Source: Lotus japonicus (lineage: Eukaryota; Streptophyta; Magnoliopsida; Fabales; Fabaceae). Taken from it: a DNA stretch of 64,000 nucleotides. The DNA lies in contig NC_080042.1 in NCBI RefSeq assembly GCF_012489685.1, positions 32,927,158 to 32,991,157 of the forward strand, in the 5' to 3' direction. The position numbers and the translations under genes were made by a program. The notes beneath the pieces are model-generated. The model did not search any database. It saw nothing but the letters and a program-made list of their open reading frames with translations, and was not told where the DNA came from. Positions 1 through 10,100 of this stretch are shown piece after piece (positions within the stretch are counted from its first letter, which is position 1; every line of letters begins with the position of its first letter).

Positions 1-87
1 CTAACAAAATCACTTAATTACCATATACCATAATACTAATTAAAATAAAATAATAAATAACCTAATAACAGAAAATGGGGTGTTACA
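1..87 (+). repeat. possible 3' terminus of an LTR, cut by the window edge
   Basis: AT-rich sequence ending in GGGGTGTTACA at 77-87. The same terminal string closes the long LTR-like element at 63944 and, inverted, opens the one at 48629. The bases further upstream do not obviously match those elements. This may be the end of a related LTR or only a chance match. If it is an LTR end, the ATG at 75 of the following ORF lies in foreign sequence. Confidence 0.3.
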
Positions 88-1781
88 GATTGCACACAAG
101 TTCTTCCACTCAATCCAAGAAGAACTCAAGAACTCCTTCCAAGAAGCACTACAAGTCACGTGCAATCTCAATGCAACATCCTGAAGCCCCTGTACCTGAG
201 GACGTTTCAAACACTTCTGTCTCTGCAAATGATGAAGACGATGTCAAGACATCTTCCCATGGCTCCGATGAGACATTGACTGATAAGCCTGCCAAGGAAG
301 TCTCACTCTCAAAGGATTCTTCCTCTTCATCCAAGAATTCTGATTCCAAGGCTGCGAACTCAACGGATGTTTTGTCAGAGGAGTCGATGAAGACCCCTCC
401 CATTGTTCATGATGTCTCTGATGATGAAGATTCAGAGGATGTGCCTCTGGCGAGTGTTGCTGCCAGAATGCTTAAACGAAGACGAGCATCTGTTGAAGAA
501 ACCCCTGTTGTCCAGAAGAAGAAAGCCAAGATCACTACTGGGTCTTCAAAATCAAGGGCAACCGATGTGTCAAGGAAAAGCAAGCAGAAAGCTGTGGAAT
601 CGTCTGGGAAGAAAGCCAAGAAGACTTCTGGGAAAAAGCAGAAAGCTTCCAGAACTGATTTGGAGATTGAATCAGATGTTGAAGGCGATGTCCTGGACAT
701 CACTGCCTCTGAGAAGAAAATGTTCTCTGGTAAGCGTATTCCCTCAGATGTTCCTAATGTTCCTCTAGATAATGTGTCTATTCATGCTCCAGAAAATGCC
801 TTCAAATGGAAATATGTCTATCAAAGGCGTGTTGCCAAAGAGAGGGAGATTGATTCTGATGTGTTAGCCTGCAAAGAGATCATTGCCTTGATTGCAAAAG
901 CAGGGTTGAGGCAGACTGTGATGAACATAGGAAAATGCTATGACAAGCTTGTGAAGGAATTTATTGTCAATCTCTCTGATGATGTTAATAATTCTGCCAG
1001 TCCTGAATTCAGGAAAGTGTTTGTCAGGGGTAAGTGTGTGAAGTTCTCTCCTGCTATCATCAACCAAACTCTTGGAAGAAGTGTGGTTGAATTTGTTGAA
1101 GAAGAACTTTCTCTGGATACGGTTGCTAAGGAATTGACTGCTGGAAGAGTAAAGAAGTGGCCTGCTAAGAAGCTTCTGTCAACTGGGGTTCTGAGTGTGA
1201 AGTATGCTATTTTGAATAGGATTGGAGTGGTGAATTGGGTTCCCTCTAACCATACTTCTGCTGTTTCTGCTATGCTTGCCAAGCTTATCTATCGCATTGG
1301 GACTGAAATTGCTTATGACTTTGGCAACTTTGTGTTTTCCCAAACCTTGAAGCATGCAGAGACATGTGCTGTGAAACTCCCCATCTCTTTTCCTTCTTTA
1401 CTGACTGCTATCATTCTGAAACAGCATCCTAATATCCTCACTGTTGATGATGTTCTTGTGCCCAAAGGCCCTCCCATCACTTTGGACCAACGGTTGTTCC
1501 TGGACCCTCATGTCCTGGACATTGATCTGCCATCCAGTAGGACATCTGTTCCTGCCTCTATGTCTGCCTCAGGTACTCACAGTGTCATTGCTGAACTTGA
1601 GGCCATTTCCAAGGAACTTCAAGAGACCATCAGGATTGTTGCTGCTAGGAAACTAAAGGTGGATGCTCTCATCCAAACTCTCAAGGGGGAAGCTGGTCAA
1701 GAGGGTGAGCATGTAGCTGATGCTGAGAAGGAAGGATCTGCAGAAAATGATGAGGAAAACTCCTCTTCTTCTGGTATTTAG
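75..1781 (+). CDS. Sirevirus (Ty1/copia) env-like ORF, 568 codons
   Basis: This matches the 'envelope-like' ORF that some plant Sireviruses carry between pol and the 3' LTR. Its function is unknown and true envelope activity has not been shown for the family. Residues 1-230 are rich in Ser, Lys and acidic residues, with basic nuclear-localisation-like clusters (KKKAK, KKAKK). A conserved plant-specific core starts near residue 246 (KWKYVYQRRVAKERE, then FVRGKCVKFSP). The C-terminus near 510-545 could form a coiled coil (ELEAISKELQETI). I see no clear signal peptide or transmembrane segment, which argues against a membrane envelope. The ATG at 75 overlaps a putative LTR end; the next in-frame ATG is at 171 and may be the more natural start. 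Pol would lie off the left edge. The frame is open to TAG at 1779-1781. Confidence 0.68.
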   Translation: MGCYRLHTSSSTQSKKNSRTPSKKHYKSRAISMQHPEAPVPEDVSNTSVSANDEDDVKTSSHGSDETLTDKPAKEVSLSKDSSSSSKNSDSKAANSTDVLSEESMKTPPIVHDVSDDEDSEDVPLASVAARMLKRRRASVEETPVVQKKKAKITTGSSKSRATDVSRKSKQKAVESSGKKAKKTSGKKQKASRTDLEIESDVEGDVLDITASEKKMFSGKRIPSDVPNVPLDNVSIHAPENAFKWKYVYQRRVAKEREIDSDVLACKEIIALIAKAGLRQTVMNIGKCYDKLVKEFIVNLSDDVNNSASPEFRKVFVRGKCVKFSPAIINQTLGRSVVEFVEEELSLDTVAKELTAGRVKKWPAKKLLSTGVLSVKYAILNRIGVVNWVPSNHTSAVSAMLAKLIYRIGTEIAYDFGNFVFSQTLKHAETCAVKLPISFPSLLTAIILKQHPNILTVDDVLVPKGPPITLDQRLFLDPHVLDIDLPSSRTSVPASMSASGTHSVIAELEAISKELQETIRIVAARKLKVDALIQTLKGEAGQEGEHVADAEKEGSAENDEENSSSSGI

Positions 1782-1861
1782 TGCATGTCCTCGTCTGTGT
1801 ACTAGATGAATTTTTTATTTGGCTGTGCTTCAATTCCTTCTACCTTTGCCAAATTTGTGCT

Positions 1862-2258
1862 AAAAAGGGGGAGTAGTAGTGTGTTGATTGTTTCTTTCTG
1901 TGTTGTAGTTTTTTTTTTTTTTGAAGACTTGGTATTCTGGTTATGTTATGTAATAAGTATGAAGCTCTGTAAAGACAAGTTCAAGAGATCTTCTATGTTC
2001 AAGTGCTACAAGCTAGCTTCTGTTCAAGTGTTACCAAGTGTGGTTGTTTTAGTTTGTACTGCTATGCATATGGTTTCTATATACTTCAGGCAGTGTTTAT
2101 TTGGATGCATCTTTTGAGGGGGAGTTCCTCCATGTTTTGGCTTTTGTGGATGCATTGGTTTGAGGGGGAGTATTTCTGCTGCTGACTCTGATGATTTTGA
2201 TTTGTTTTCCTCTCTGGTAGTGAAGTTGTTTTTAGACAAAATTTGACAAAGGGGGAGA
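1862..2258 (+). promoter_or_regulatory. multiple polypurine-tract motifs upstream of the Sirevirus 3' LTR
   Basis: Four GGGGGAG motifs lie between the env-like ORF and the LTR, at about 1862-1873, 2116-2124, 2161-2170 and 2248-2258. The last (AAAGGGGGAGA) directly abuts the LTR and is the expected primer for plus-strand DNA synthesis. Repeated PPT-like motifs before the 3' LTR are a described feature of Sireviruses. Here they support the classification of an element whose pol is outside the window. Confidence 0.65.
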
Positions 2259-2259
2259 T

Positions 2260-3235
2260 TGTTGTTCCTTTGTTGTCATCAATTTTGTTAAAAACAACCT
2301 GATGTCCTAGCCGATGTTGTGACATCTGCCTTGGTGAAGGCCAGGACATCCGCCCTTGCTGGCATGCAAGTGGGTCCCTTATGGTTATGCTTTATGGTAT
2401 GTTCTGTGCTTACTTGAAGGTCAAGTAACTGATTGTTGGGAGCCAATTGCGGGTTGTTTATTGTTGGAGCAAATCTGTGATTAAAAAGATTTGTTTCTAT
2501 TTTATTTGTTGATCACTCATATCAGATCTTGGAAGATTCTCTACTGATATGAGTTGGATCAAAGTGTTCTTCAGCCCAAATAAACCCTAGCCGCCTCTGC
2601 TGAAGTATATATAGACAAAGACCTGAAGCTTGAAGTGATCGAGAGAATTACCTTGAAGATCAAGTGTTCTTAAGAGTGTAAGTTGTTCTTTGTCTTTGTT
2701 AGTTGTGAACTAGTCTTGCTCACTGATTCTATAAAGTGAGACTGAGTTCTGTGTTGTGTTTGAGTGTCAAACAAACCTTGTGTTATTGCTGTTACCAATC
2801 ACTGTGGCAGTGATTGAGGAAAAGTGAGAGGGGCTCTCATACTTAGGTTGTGGTTCTAAGTAGAAGACCACTGGGTAGACTAGGTTAAGAACAATGAACT
2901 TGATGTGTTCATGTGTGTCTGTAATACCTAGATCTTGAGATAGTGGAATTTCTTTTCATTGGGCGAAAGCTAACCAGACGTAGGTGTAGTTTCACCGAAC
3001 TGGGTTAACAACTTTCTGTGTCTTGTTTCTTTTAGTTGTTTTTGTGTTCATGCTTTTTTGTCACATGATGTTCTAATCGATTGTCCCAGCATCGTGCAGG
3101 ACATTTGTTCTAAGGGATCTAGAATTTCAGATACCAACGAAGATAATAAATCTTTATATCGTTTGGGAAATCAAGATTTAAGTGGGGCACAATTCAAACC
3201 CCCCCCCCTTTCTTGTGCTAATTTGATCAACTTTA
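2260..3235 (+). repeat. 3' LTR of the Sirevirus (right end approximate)
   Basis: It begins TGTTGTTCC immediately after the PPT. A TATA-like GTATATATAGAC lies at about 2605-2615, so transcription would start near 2640. A C-run near 3200 followed by TTTCTTGTG is typical of the ends of SIRE-type LTRs. The right boundary is judged only from that pattern and from the start of a second, diverged LTR copy. No target duplication can be tested because the 5' side is off the window. Confidence 0.6.
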
Positions 3236-3240
3236 GAGTT

Positions 3241-3505
3241 GTTATCTCTTGTCGTTCTTATTTTAAGAGTTTAATCATTGTAGCAGTGATTGTGAGAGAA
3301 AGTAAGATGGGTCTCTTACTTAGGGGGAGTCCTAAGTAGAAGTTCACGGGTAGTATTAGGTAGAAAGGCGTTGAACAAGGGTTGTTCATCTAAGACCGGG
3401 TGTACCAGTACTATTGAGAGTGCATTTCCTTTCCCGGGTGGAAGTCACCTAGATGTAGGTGACCTTGCATCGGACTGGGTTACTAATTCTCTGTGTTCTT
3501 TATTG
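3241..3505 (+). repeat. diverged, truncated second Sirevirus LTR fragment
   Basis: This stretch parallels about 2790-3022 inside the preceding LTR: GCAGTGATTG, then CTTACTTAGG, CTAAGTAGAAG, GGTAGA, and CTGGGTTA near the end, in the same order and spacing but with many differences. It is therefore part of another LTR of the same family, left half missing. The first element probably inserted into or next to an older one. Confidence 0.55.
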
Positions 3506-4130
3506 CACTACACTCTCCATTTTTAATTCAATGCCTTGTTCGAGGTGATCTTTTGGTGGGCAGCAAGAGAGTGTGCAGTGGCCTCAACAGAGTTTTGTTC
3601 AGCCTTGTGCAGCGGTCATGTCACCGGGGAGGTGTGCAACAACGACGATATCCAACCAATGCGGGTAGAGGTGGGGTTGGGTTTTCTCAAGTTGAATCAG
3701 ATTCAATAAATACTTGTCAATCATAAGAGGATTTTGGAAGGGATTTTGAGTAGTTGGATCCACGTATTCAAGAAGAGGGGTGCAAATTGAGAATGGTGAT
3801 GTGCATGATGAGGAGGTAATGGCATGTGGTGGCTTTGAGGAATTGGGAGAAGATCAAGGTGCCACCAACTCTTGTGCTAGTGATGTGGGTACTATGGGGT
3901 GTGTAACGCCACAACAGGAGGTGAAACGTGGGAGGGGTAGACCAAAAGGTAGCCGTAACAAGAAGACATCATGACGATTGAATCCAGAGAAGAAATGTCG
4001 GGGTGAGGACAAGGGCTCAAAGGATTTGCAATTTAGCGAAGGATGTAGGCCTTGGTTGGGTTTGGGGCTTGTGGCTTTGATGTATTCTTGTTTCATCTAA
4101 TAAAATTTTGCTTTAGAAAAAAAAAATTAA
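3506..4130 (+). mobile_element. probable non-LTR retroelement 3' remnant
   Basis: The segment ends in AATAAAATTTTGCTTTAG followed by about ten A, the usual look of a plant LINE 3' end. Inside, 3780-3974 is an open frame of 64 codons ending in an AT-hook-like basic motif (RGRGRPKGSRNKK). No RT or RNase H motif is visible, so this is either an internally deleted LINE or a retroposed transcript. I do not regard the short frame as a gene. Confidence 0.35.
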
Positions 4131-4208
4131 AATTAGTTTTCAGTTTTGTGAATTGAGTTTGAGATTTTGAGGTTTTTAGTTTAAAAAAGTTTTTATTAAT
4201 TTTATAAA

Positions 4209-5508
4209 GGCTTAATTGCACTTTTGGTCCCTAATCTAACACGTTTGTGTGAAAATGGTCTCTAATCTTTAAAACGAGCGGTCAACGTCCCTTATGTTTT
4301 TATCGTGAGCGAAATTGGTCCTTCAGTCCATCCCCGTCAGTTGACTAACAGATCTGGCTTATGCGTGCTTCATTAATTGACGGGGCACGCCATGTCACCT
4401 TCCATGTAGATAAATAATCATAAAAACAATAATTTATAAAAATAAATTAATTTAAAAAACACAAAATTAATGCAAATTAACCCAAATCAACACCAATGCA
4501 ATTCCTTCTTCTTTCTTCCAGAAACTCCGTCTTCTCCATCTCTTTTTTTCTTGGGTCCATACACCATAGCCAAACCTCTCCCAGGCTCCCACCATCGTCC
4601 CACATATCCATCACAATTCCCCAAGCTTCCACAATCCACACTAATTTACATTCATCTTATCTTAATGCTTTACCCCCACACTGTAATGAATTTGATTTCC
4701 GGGTGATTGTAGGTGCAAGGGGAGAGCTCGTCGTCGTGTTCCCTCATTCTCCCTATGGATAATGCTCTTCTCTCTTCGAAAACCCACTTTTGATATTGTC
4801 TGGGAGTGTTTGCACTGATCATTGGCAGGGATGGCGGTGGCTGAATTTTTACCAAGGGAGATTTTAGTTAGGCTGTGAAGAGGATTGTACTGTCTGGTGG
4901 AGCCCTCAAAGATCGAAAGAAAGAATTTGGCATTTTTTTTTTCAATCAAGGTTGTAATTGATTAACAAGGTTTTTGTTATGTTGGGTTGATTTTCTAGTC
5001 TGAGTTTTTTGCTTTTCTAAACCAAACTCTGAATTCCACTTTCCTCCTATTTCAGAAATGTTCCTTCTTCCCCCTTTTATGGAAACAGGGGTGACATTTT
5101 TTTCTCTTCCCCTTTTACGGAACCAGGGATGATGGTTTTTCATGGTGGTGGTAGCATAGAAAAAAAAAAAGGAAAAGAAAAGGGAGTGATGAGTGGCTGA
5201 GGCTCTATAGGTTGGGTTGTTGGCTTTTGGGTTTGTTTATTTGGGTGTTTTAATTTTCTGGGTTTTCTTGTTGAGGATAAGGAGGAAGAAGAAGGGAGTA
5301 TGGTTATTATTATTGAATCAGAAATTTTATTTTTTATTAATAAAATGAGTGCCACGTCAGCTTTTCTGTTAGTCAATTGACGGAGATGGACGGAAGGACC
5401 AATTTCGCTCACGGCAAAAACATAAGGGATGTTGACCGCTCATATTAAAGACGAGGGACCACTTCCACACAAGCATTTTAGATCAGGGACTAAAACTGCA
5501 ATTAAGCC
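4209..5508. mobile_element. non-autonomous Mutator-like element (MULE), 1300 bp
   Basis: Terminal inverted repeats of about 145 bp (4209-4353 and 5364-5508) begin GGCTTAATTGCA on each strand and match with scattered substitutions. A perfect 9-bp target duplication, TTTTATAAA, flanks the element at 4200-4208 and 5509-5517. Long TIRs with a 9-bp TSD are diagnostic of the Mutator superfamily. No transposase is visible. The 1-kb interior has only short meaningless frames and could be captured host sequence (Pack-MULE style), but I recognise nothing in it. Confidence 0.9.
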
Positions 5509-5517
5509 TTTTATAAA

Positions 5518-5764
5518 TCCACAATAGTCACAAAAATTATCAAATTTGTAAGTTCATGAAAATGCCTTGTAGTAGTGACATGATAATGGAGAGGTTAGGT
5601 AGTAGTGGTGGTAGAGGTCGATGTTACCTAATGGCAACGAGAATGGCGAATGTGGTGCCGGTGGCAGTAGCACCACTGGTAGTGAAGGCAGTGGTGGAGG
5701 CGGTTGTGTGGGTGGTGGTGCCAACGTCGGCGGGTAGAGGAGGTTGCGGTGACAATATGGTCTA
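5518..5764. other. GGT-rich low-complexity stretch, no gene seen
   Basis: Imperfect GGT/GTG triplets dominate 5590-5750. The 69-codon plus-strand frame here is a product of that composition and has no recognisable domain. Confidence 0.5.
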
Positions 5765-6408
5765 ACGTTCAAGCTTCCCTATTTGCCTCTCTAAAAAATG
5801 ATGCACTCGCAAATAGCATACAAATACATGTCCCATCAAAAAATCGATTTGATTCAAATCATTTAAGAGTTTCAGTGTCCTATGGCTATTAGAATTGGCC
5901 CAACCAACTACTGAAGTCGAGTCGCCTTCGATGATCATGTTACTATAGAGAAACTATTGGCTGAACATGAGAACATATAAAATTGCTTTGACCTTCGCTT
6001 CGTAAGCCCACATAAAACCTGCATTCTTTGATAAGTGGCCCAATAGCGTCTTATTTGAGTCTCTACGAAAACCACCTGCTTCATAGGGACCATGATTCCC
6101 TTTAGACGCCCCATCAACAATGAATTTCAACACTCCCAAAGAAGGTGGTGTCCACGCTGCAAATTTAGTTTTGATGCTTGGCTTTTGATGTTAATCTTGC
6201 AGAAATTTGTTATGAATTGGTTGTCATCATAGGAACAATCCTTCCAATTCCCCTTTATCCACCAAATGATGATCATCAAATGTATATCCCATATCTTCTG
6301 ACAATCAATGCGTTTATTTTTAAATAGAAAATCGTTTCTCCCATTCCATAAAGACCATACTATGAAAAAAATTATAAAAAAGTAAAAAAAAAATGATTTG
6401 GTGTTCAA
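5765..6408 (-). pseudogene. LINE pol 3' remnant (post-RT linker and RNase H)
   Basis: On the minus strand 6408-6127 reads IVWSLWNGRNDFLF followed by IIIWWIKGNWKD, the linker typical of plant L1-type pol. 6139-5954 reads LKFIVDGASKGNHGPYEAGG, the first strand of an RNase H fold with its catalytic Asp. Just beyond, near 5930, is EGDS, another RNase H signature, before the frame decays. The pieces lie in different frames and there is no RT, so this is a dead 5'-truncated copy. Confidence 0.75.
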
Positions 6409-6831
6409 CCTTTAACGTTTTGTACCCCATTTATTCTTTTATGATTTCATTTATATGTGAGCTATACTTTTTTATTTTTCATCTAAATCACATTTGAACA
6501 TATTTTACTTAATCCTGATAAATCAATCACTAAAACATTTTTATAGGTTTCTTATTTATTTTTCTTTGTATTTTCACTAAAACTATTATTTAATTACAAT
6601 CCGGTCGATCTCAATTAAATAACAGTTAGACCCTTAAATTTTAAATTAGTGTTTCTTTTTTTGAACATTGATAAATGTAGATGTACCGAGTTTCCGCGAA
6701 GATAGCAAACCACTTTGACGTACCTCCATTGCATTTGCATTGCATCCACTTCACACCACCATTTCTCTAACTCCATCAATCAAATGGCTCCGGCATGAGC
6801 CTTCTTCGCTTTCACCACCCTCTCACCAAAC
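6409..6831 (+). promoter_or_regulatory. upstream region and 5' leader of the Mpv17-like gene
   Basis: AT-rich sequence passes into a C-rich leader-like stretch from about 6715. Two out-of-frame ATGs precede the chosen start: 6784 (five-codon uORF, ATGGCTCCGGCATGA) and 6794 (longer, overlapping the CDS). I see no convincing TATA box. The promoter call is positional only. Confidence 0.35.
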
Positions 6832-7128
6832 ATGGCACACCGTCTCTCTCTCGGTCTCTCCACACTCCGTACTCATTCCCTCGCTAACCCACTTCGCCTA
6901 CCACGTATTCGACGATATTACCATCGCATCGATAAAGCTCATTCGCATCGTAAATCCTCGCACCCTTCTCTCTCACCCAAGCCCTATCCCTCATTTTCTT
7001 CTTCTTCTTCTTCCTCTCATAAGCTTGGATTCATCGGTTGGTATCTACGTAAGCTTGAAGCTCACCCTGTTCTAACCAAGAGCATAACGACCTCGATCAT
7101 TTTCGCCGCTTCTGACTTGACTTCACAG
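6832..7128 (+). CDS. Mpv17-like exon 1
   Basis: Ninety-nine codons, from the basic N-terminal leader through the first family motif to DLTSQ. The exon ends CAG with donor GTAACT; reading on into the intron stops at 7177-7179, which would be an intron artefact. Phase 0. Confidence 0.85.
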
Positions 7129-10100
7129 GTAACTGAAACTCTTGCCTATAACCGCGTGCATGGTTTTAAATTGCAGTGATAATAGTTATGGTTATTGTGA
7201 CTATATTGCAATGCTTAAATAGTAAACCATCATTTTCCAATTTCCAAATTTATTGTCTTTTTCAGCATTCATGATAGAATAGTGTTTAGTTTGCTGAGTC
7301 TACGGGCATTCACAAAAGTTGAATGGTTCCTTGCCGTTGTAAAAATGCAATGTTGAGGTTTTACGTCAGAAATGCCATTTGTTACGAAGAATATTTCGGA
7401 ATTATGATTTGTTGAGCAAATGCCCAAATAGCATTGCTGTTTTGAACTCCTTTTTTGTTGAAAGTTTACTATGTGAAATTTTAGATCAATGCAAATTATT
7501 AAAATTTGATATGCGGTATTGTTATCTCTTGCACAAACTGATGCGTAAGGTGTTTGAATTTTTCATTGGCTGAATTGCATGTGTGGTACATTTCTATAGA
7601 CCATGGTTCCATTTTATTTATTTTCGTTAAGAGATTAAGTTTCAGTGCAAAATACGATCCCCTGAGATTCATCCTTTGTCGCTTAGATTTTCTAAAAAAA
7701 AATTCAGTGCAAAATAGTAAGAGTATAGTAGTGTATTGGAGGGGTGATTTGGGAACATAATGACAAGACAATAGTGCCTGAAACTGAACACAAGAGGGAA
7801 GGACTTTTCTGCCCTAACTTTCCCCTGAATCTGTTTATCCAAGATCTTTTTCTTGCCACACAGTTAATCACCATTAGTTGACTGTGGCTTATAATAAGTA
7901 TCTAATATTCAGAAACAAGTGGCTAAATTTCTAACATGTGAATTTCACTTCCCTTTGCTTTACGGTGACTAACTAATCGAACTTGTAAGGTAAGCAAGAA
8001 CTACAACAAGAGCCTTTTCCCACTAGGTTTATGCTATGTCGGTCCATACAGCCAAATGTGTTTGTGGGAAAATGTTATGGATTTATAGTTTCAGCTTGAA
8101 TCCCATGCTGCTTTCACCATTTTCTTGAGGAACAAGATTAAGCTGATTTTGTTTCCAAATGTTGGTGAATGTATGTTTAACGATTATTGAACAAGCAAGA
8201 ATAAATTTTGTTTTCATCTTCAAATCAGCGTACAGTGGACTGAAATACTTTTTTATAATGTATTCTCTAATGAATTTATATTTTATAGATTTACATGTCT
8301 AATTTTATCTGAAGTCTAGGAACACTATTTACCGAAATGGTTGAAAGAACACTCTGTTTACTATCATTATTTTTATTACTGCTATTGGTTATTTGGTCTG
8401 TGTCTTTACTAACATCCTATTTACACACTTGTTAGATGATTACATTAGCCTCTTCGGCTTCTTTCGATTTGAAAAGGACATCCCGCATGGCAATTTATGG
8501 ATTGCTAATTTTAGGGCCATCACAGCATATGTGGTTTAATTTCCTGTCCAAAATCTTACCAAAGACAGATGTGCCAACAACCTTGAAGAAAATCTTCTTG
8601 GGACAAGCTGTATTCGGTCCAGTCATCAATTCCGTTTTCTTCTCTTATAATGGTGCAGTACAAGGTGATTTTTAATATTTGATGGTGACCTATTCTTGAA
8701 TCTTCAATTGCTGTAAGTTTGATGATTGTCCACTGAAGTGGATTGTTAGTTGATTTAGATAGTTTATGCCTCCATATGGAATGTAACTAATGTAGACTGT
8801 AAGTTGATTTAGATAGTTTTATATAATACTCCCATTTGGAATGTTCATAGGTTTCATCTAGACCTCCATATGAACCCATGCAGACTTAGGTGTGGTAATC
8901 TTGATTGTTTAACCATTAGTATGATCTATTGAACAAAAAACTGATTGACTGAGTAATTTTACTAATAATGGCATTTGCAGCTTGTGACATGACATTTCAT
9001 TTGCCATATCATGACTTAAATAATTGATGAGAAACTTAGAAGTTATTAGGAATTTTAATTATGAATTCGAAATAATCCAAGAAGATCGGGTTAGGCTTCT
9101 AGAATCTTAAATTTGCTAAGATCAGAGTTACCTTCTAATTTATTATTATTTTCAGCAGATTTGTTAATCCTATATATCTCATCTTTGCAAAACTGGAAAT
9201 AAAAGTTATAATTTTTTCTTCTAAAGCTACAGGAACCAAGAGATAAAAGTTGCAGTTATAAGTAGTTATGTATTTGAGTAGTGAGTAGATGTTGTAATGG
9301 TATCTAAAAATAGTTATGTTACTTGTTAATAACTACGCTGACTGTAATTATGTGTTAGGCCATTAGGATTATATGATGTGATGACTGATGCGTGAAAAGA
9401 AAGTGCGTGATTTTAATTGTATCTCTGAACAGAGAATACTTACTGTACGAGTCATAGAACATGAGGATAGTAAGGGAATGTTATAATTTCCGTAATTGGT
9501 TTGATTTAATTCTATTTCCAACTGGTGTTCTATCATTTTTGTCCAATCGGCTGAATTGAAGAGAGAGAATCATAAGGCCAGAAAATTCAGTAATCAGCCA
9601 CGACTAGGTTGACAAGCAGAATAATGGGTCTGTTGGAAGAGAATTTTGAAGAAATGTAAGATAGAATTGAGAGTAGAATTTTATCTTGTGTGGTTGAAAG
9701 ATTGAGGCACATGGATGATATGATAGGAAGTTTGGAAGTCAACTTGACAGAGAGACATTACTAAATGAAATGAAGGGCATGGGGAAACTGACAGATGAAG
9801 AACTTGAGATCTCCAACCAGAGAGAAGGCTGTTTCTGAAGGAATGTGATCAGATTGTAATTACCTTGGCTTGGATGATGATAGGATTCTGAGGCCCAAAC
9901 GGGTGCACAAGCTGAGTTAGGATCACATAGGCCCAGGGTGTGGCGTGTTTACACTAGGAGAAACAGAATGGAAGAGGTTAGCAGAGCACCATGAGGTGGC
10001 GGAGAGAGAGAGAGGTTGCTGAGTGATAGTTAGTTAAGGGGAGTGTGGTTTGTGTGAGGTGTGTGATTTACACATAGGCACAAGCTAGCATGAGAGGGGG

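Noticed and set aside
75..1781. A true viral envelope protein
   Set aside because: Only the historical name suggests it; no signal peptide, membrane anchor or fusion-like region is evident.
3780..3974. AT-hook-like 64-codon frame as a gene
   Set aside because: Short, embedded in a poly(A)-ended retroposon remnant, with no gene structure around it. Only the basic motif is suggestive.
7129..7179. Mpv17-like ORF ending at 7179 as a short protein
   Set aside because: A strong donor (CAG|GTAACT) ends the exon at 7128 and the family continues in later exons; the extra residues are intron read-through.
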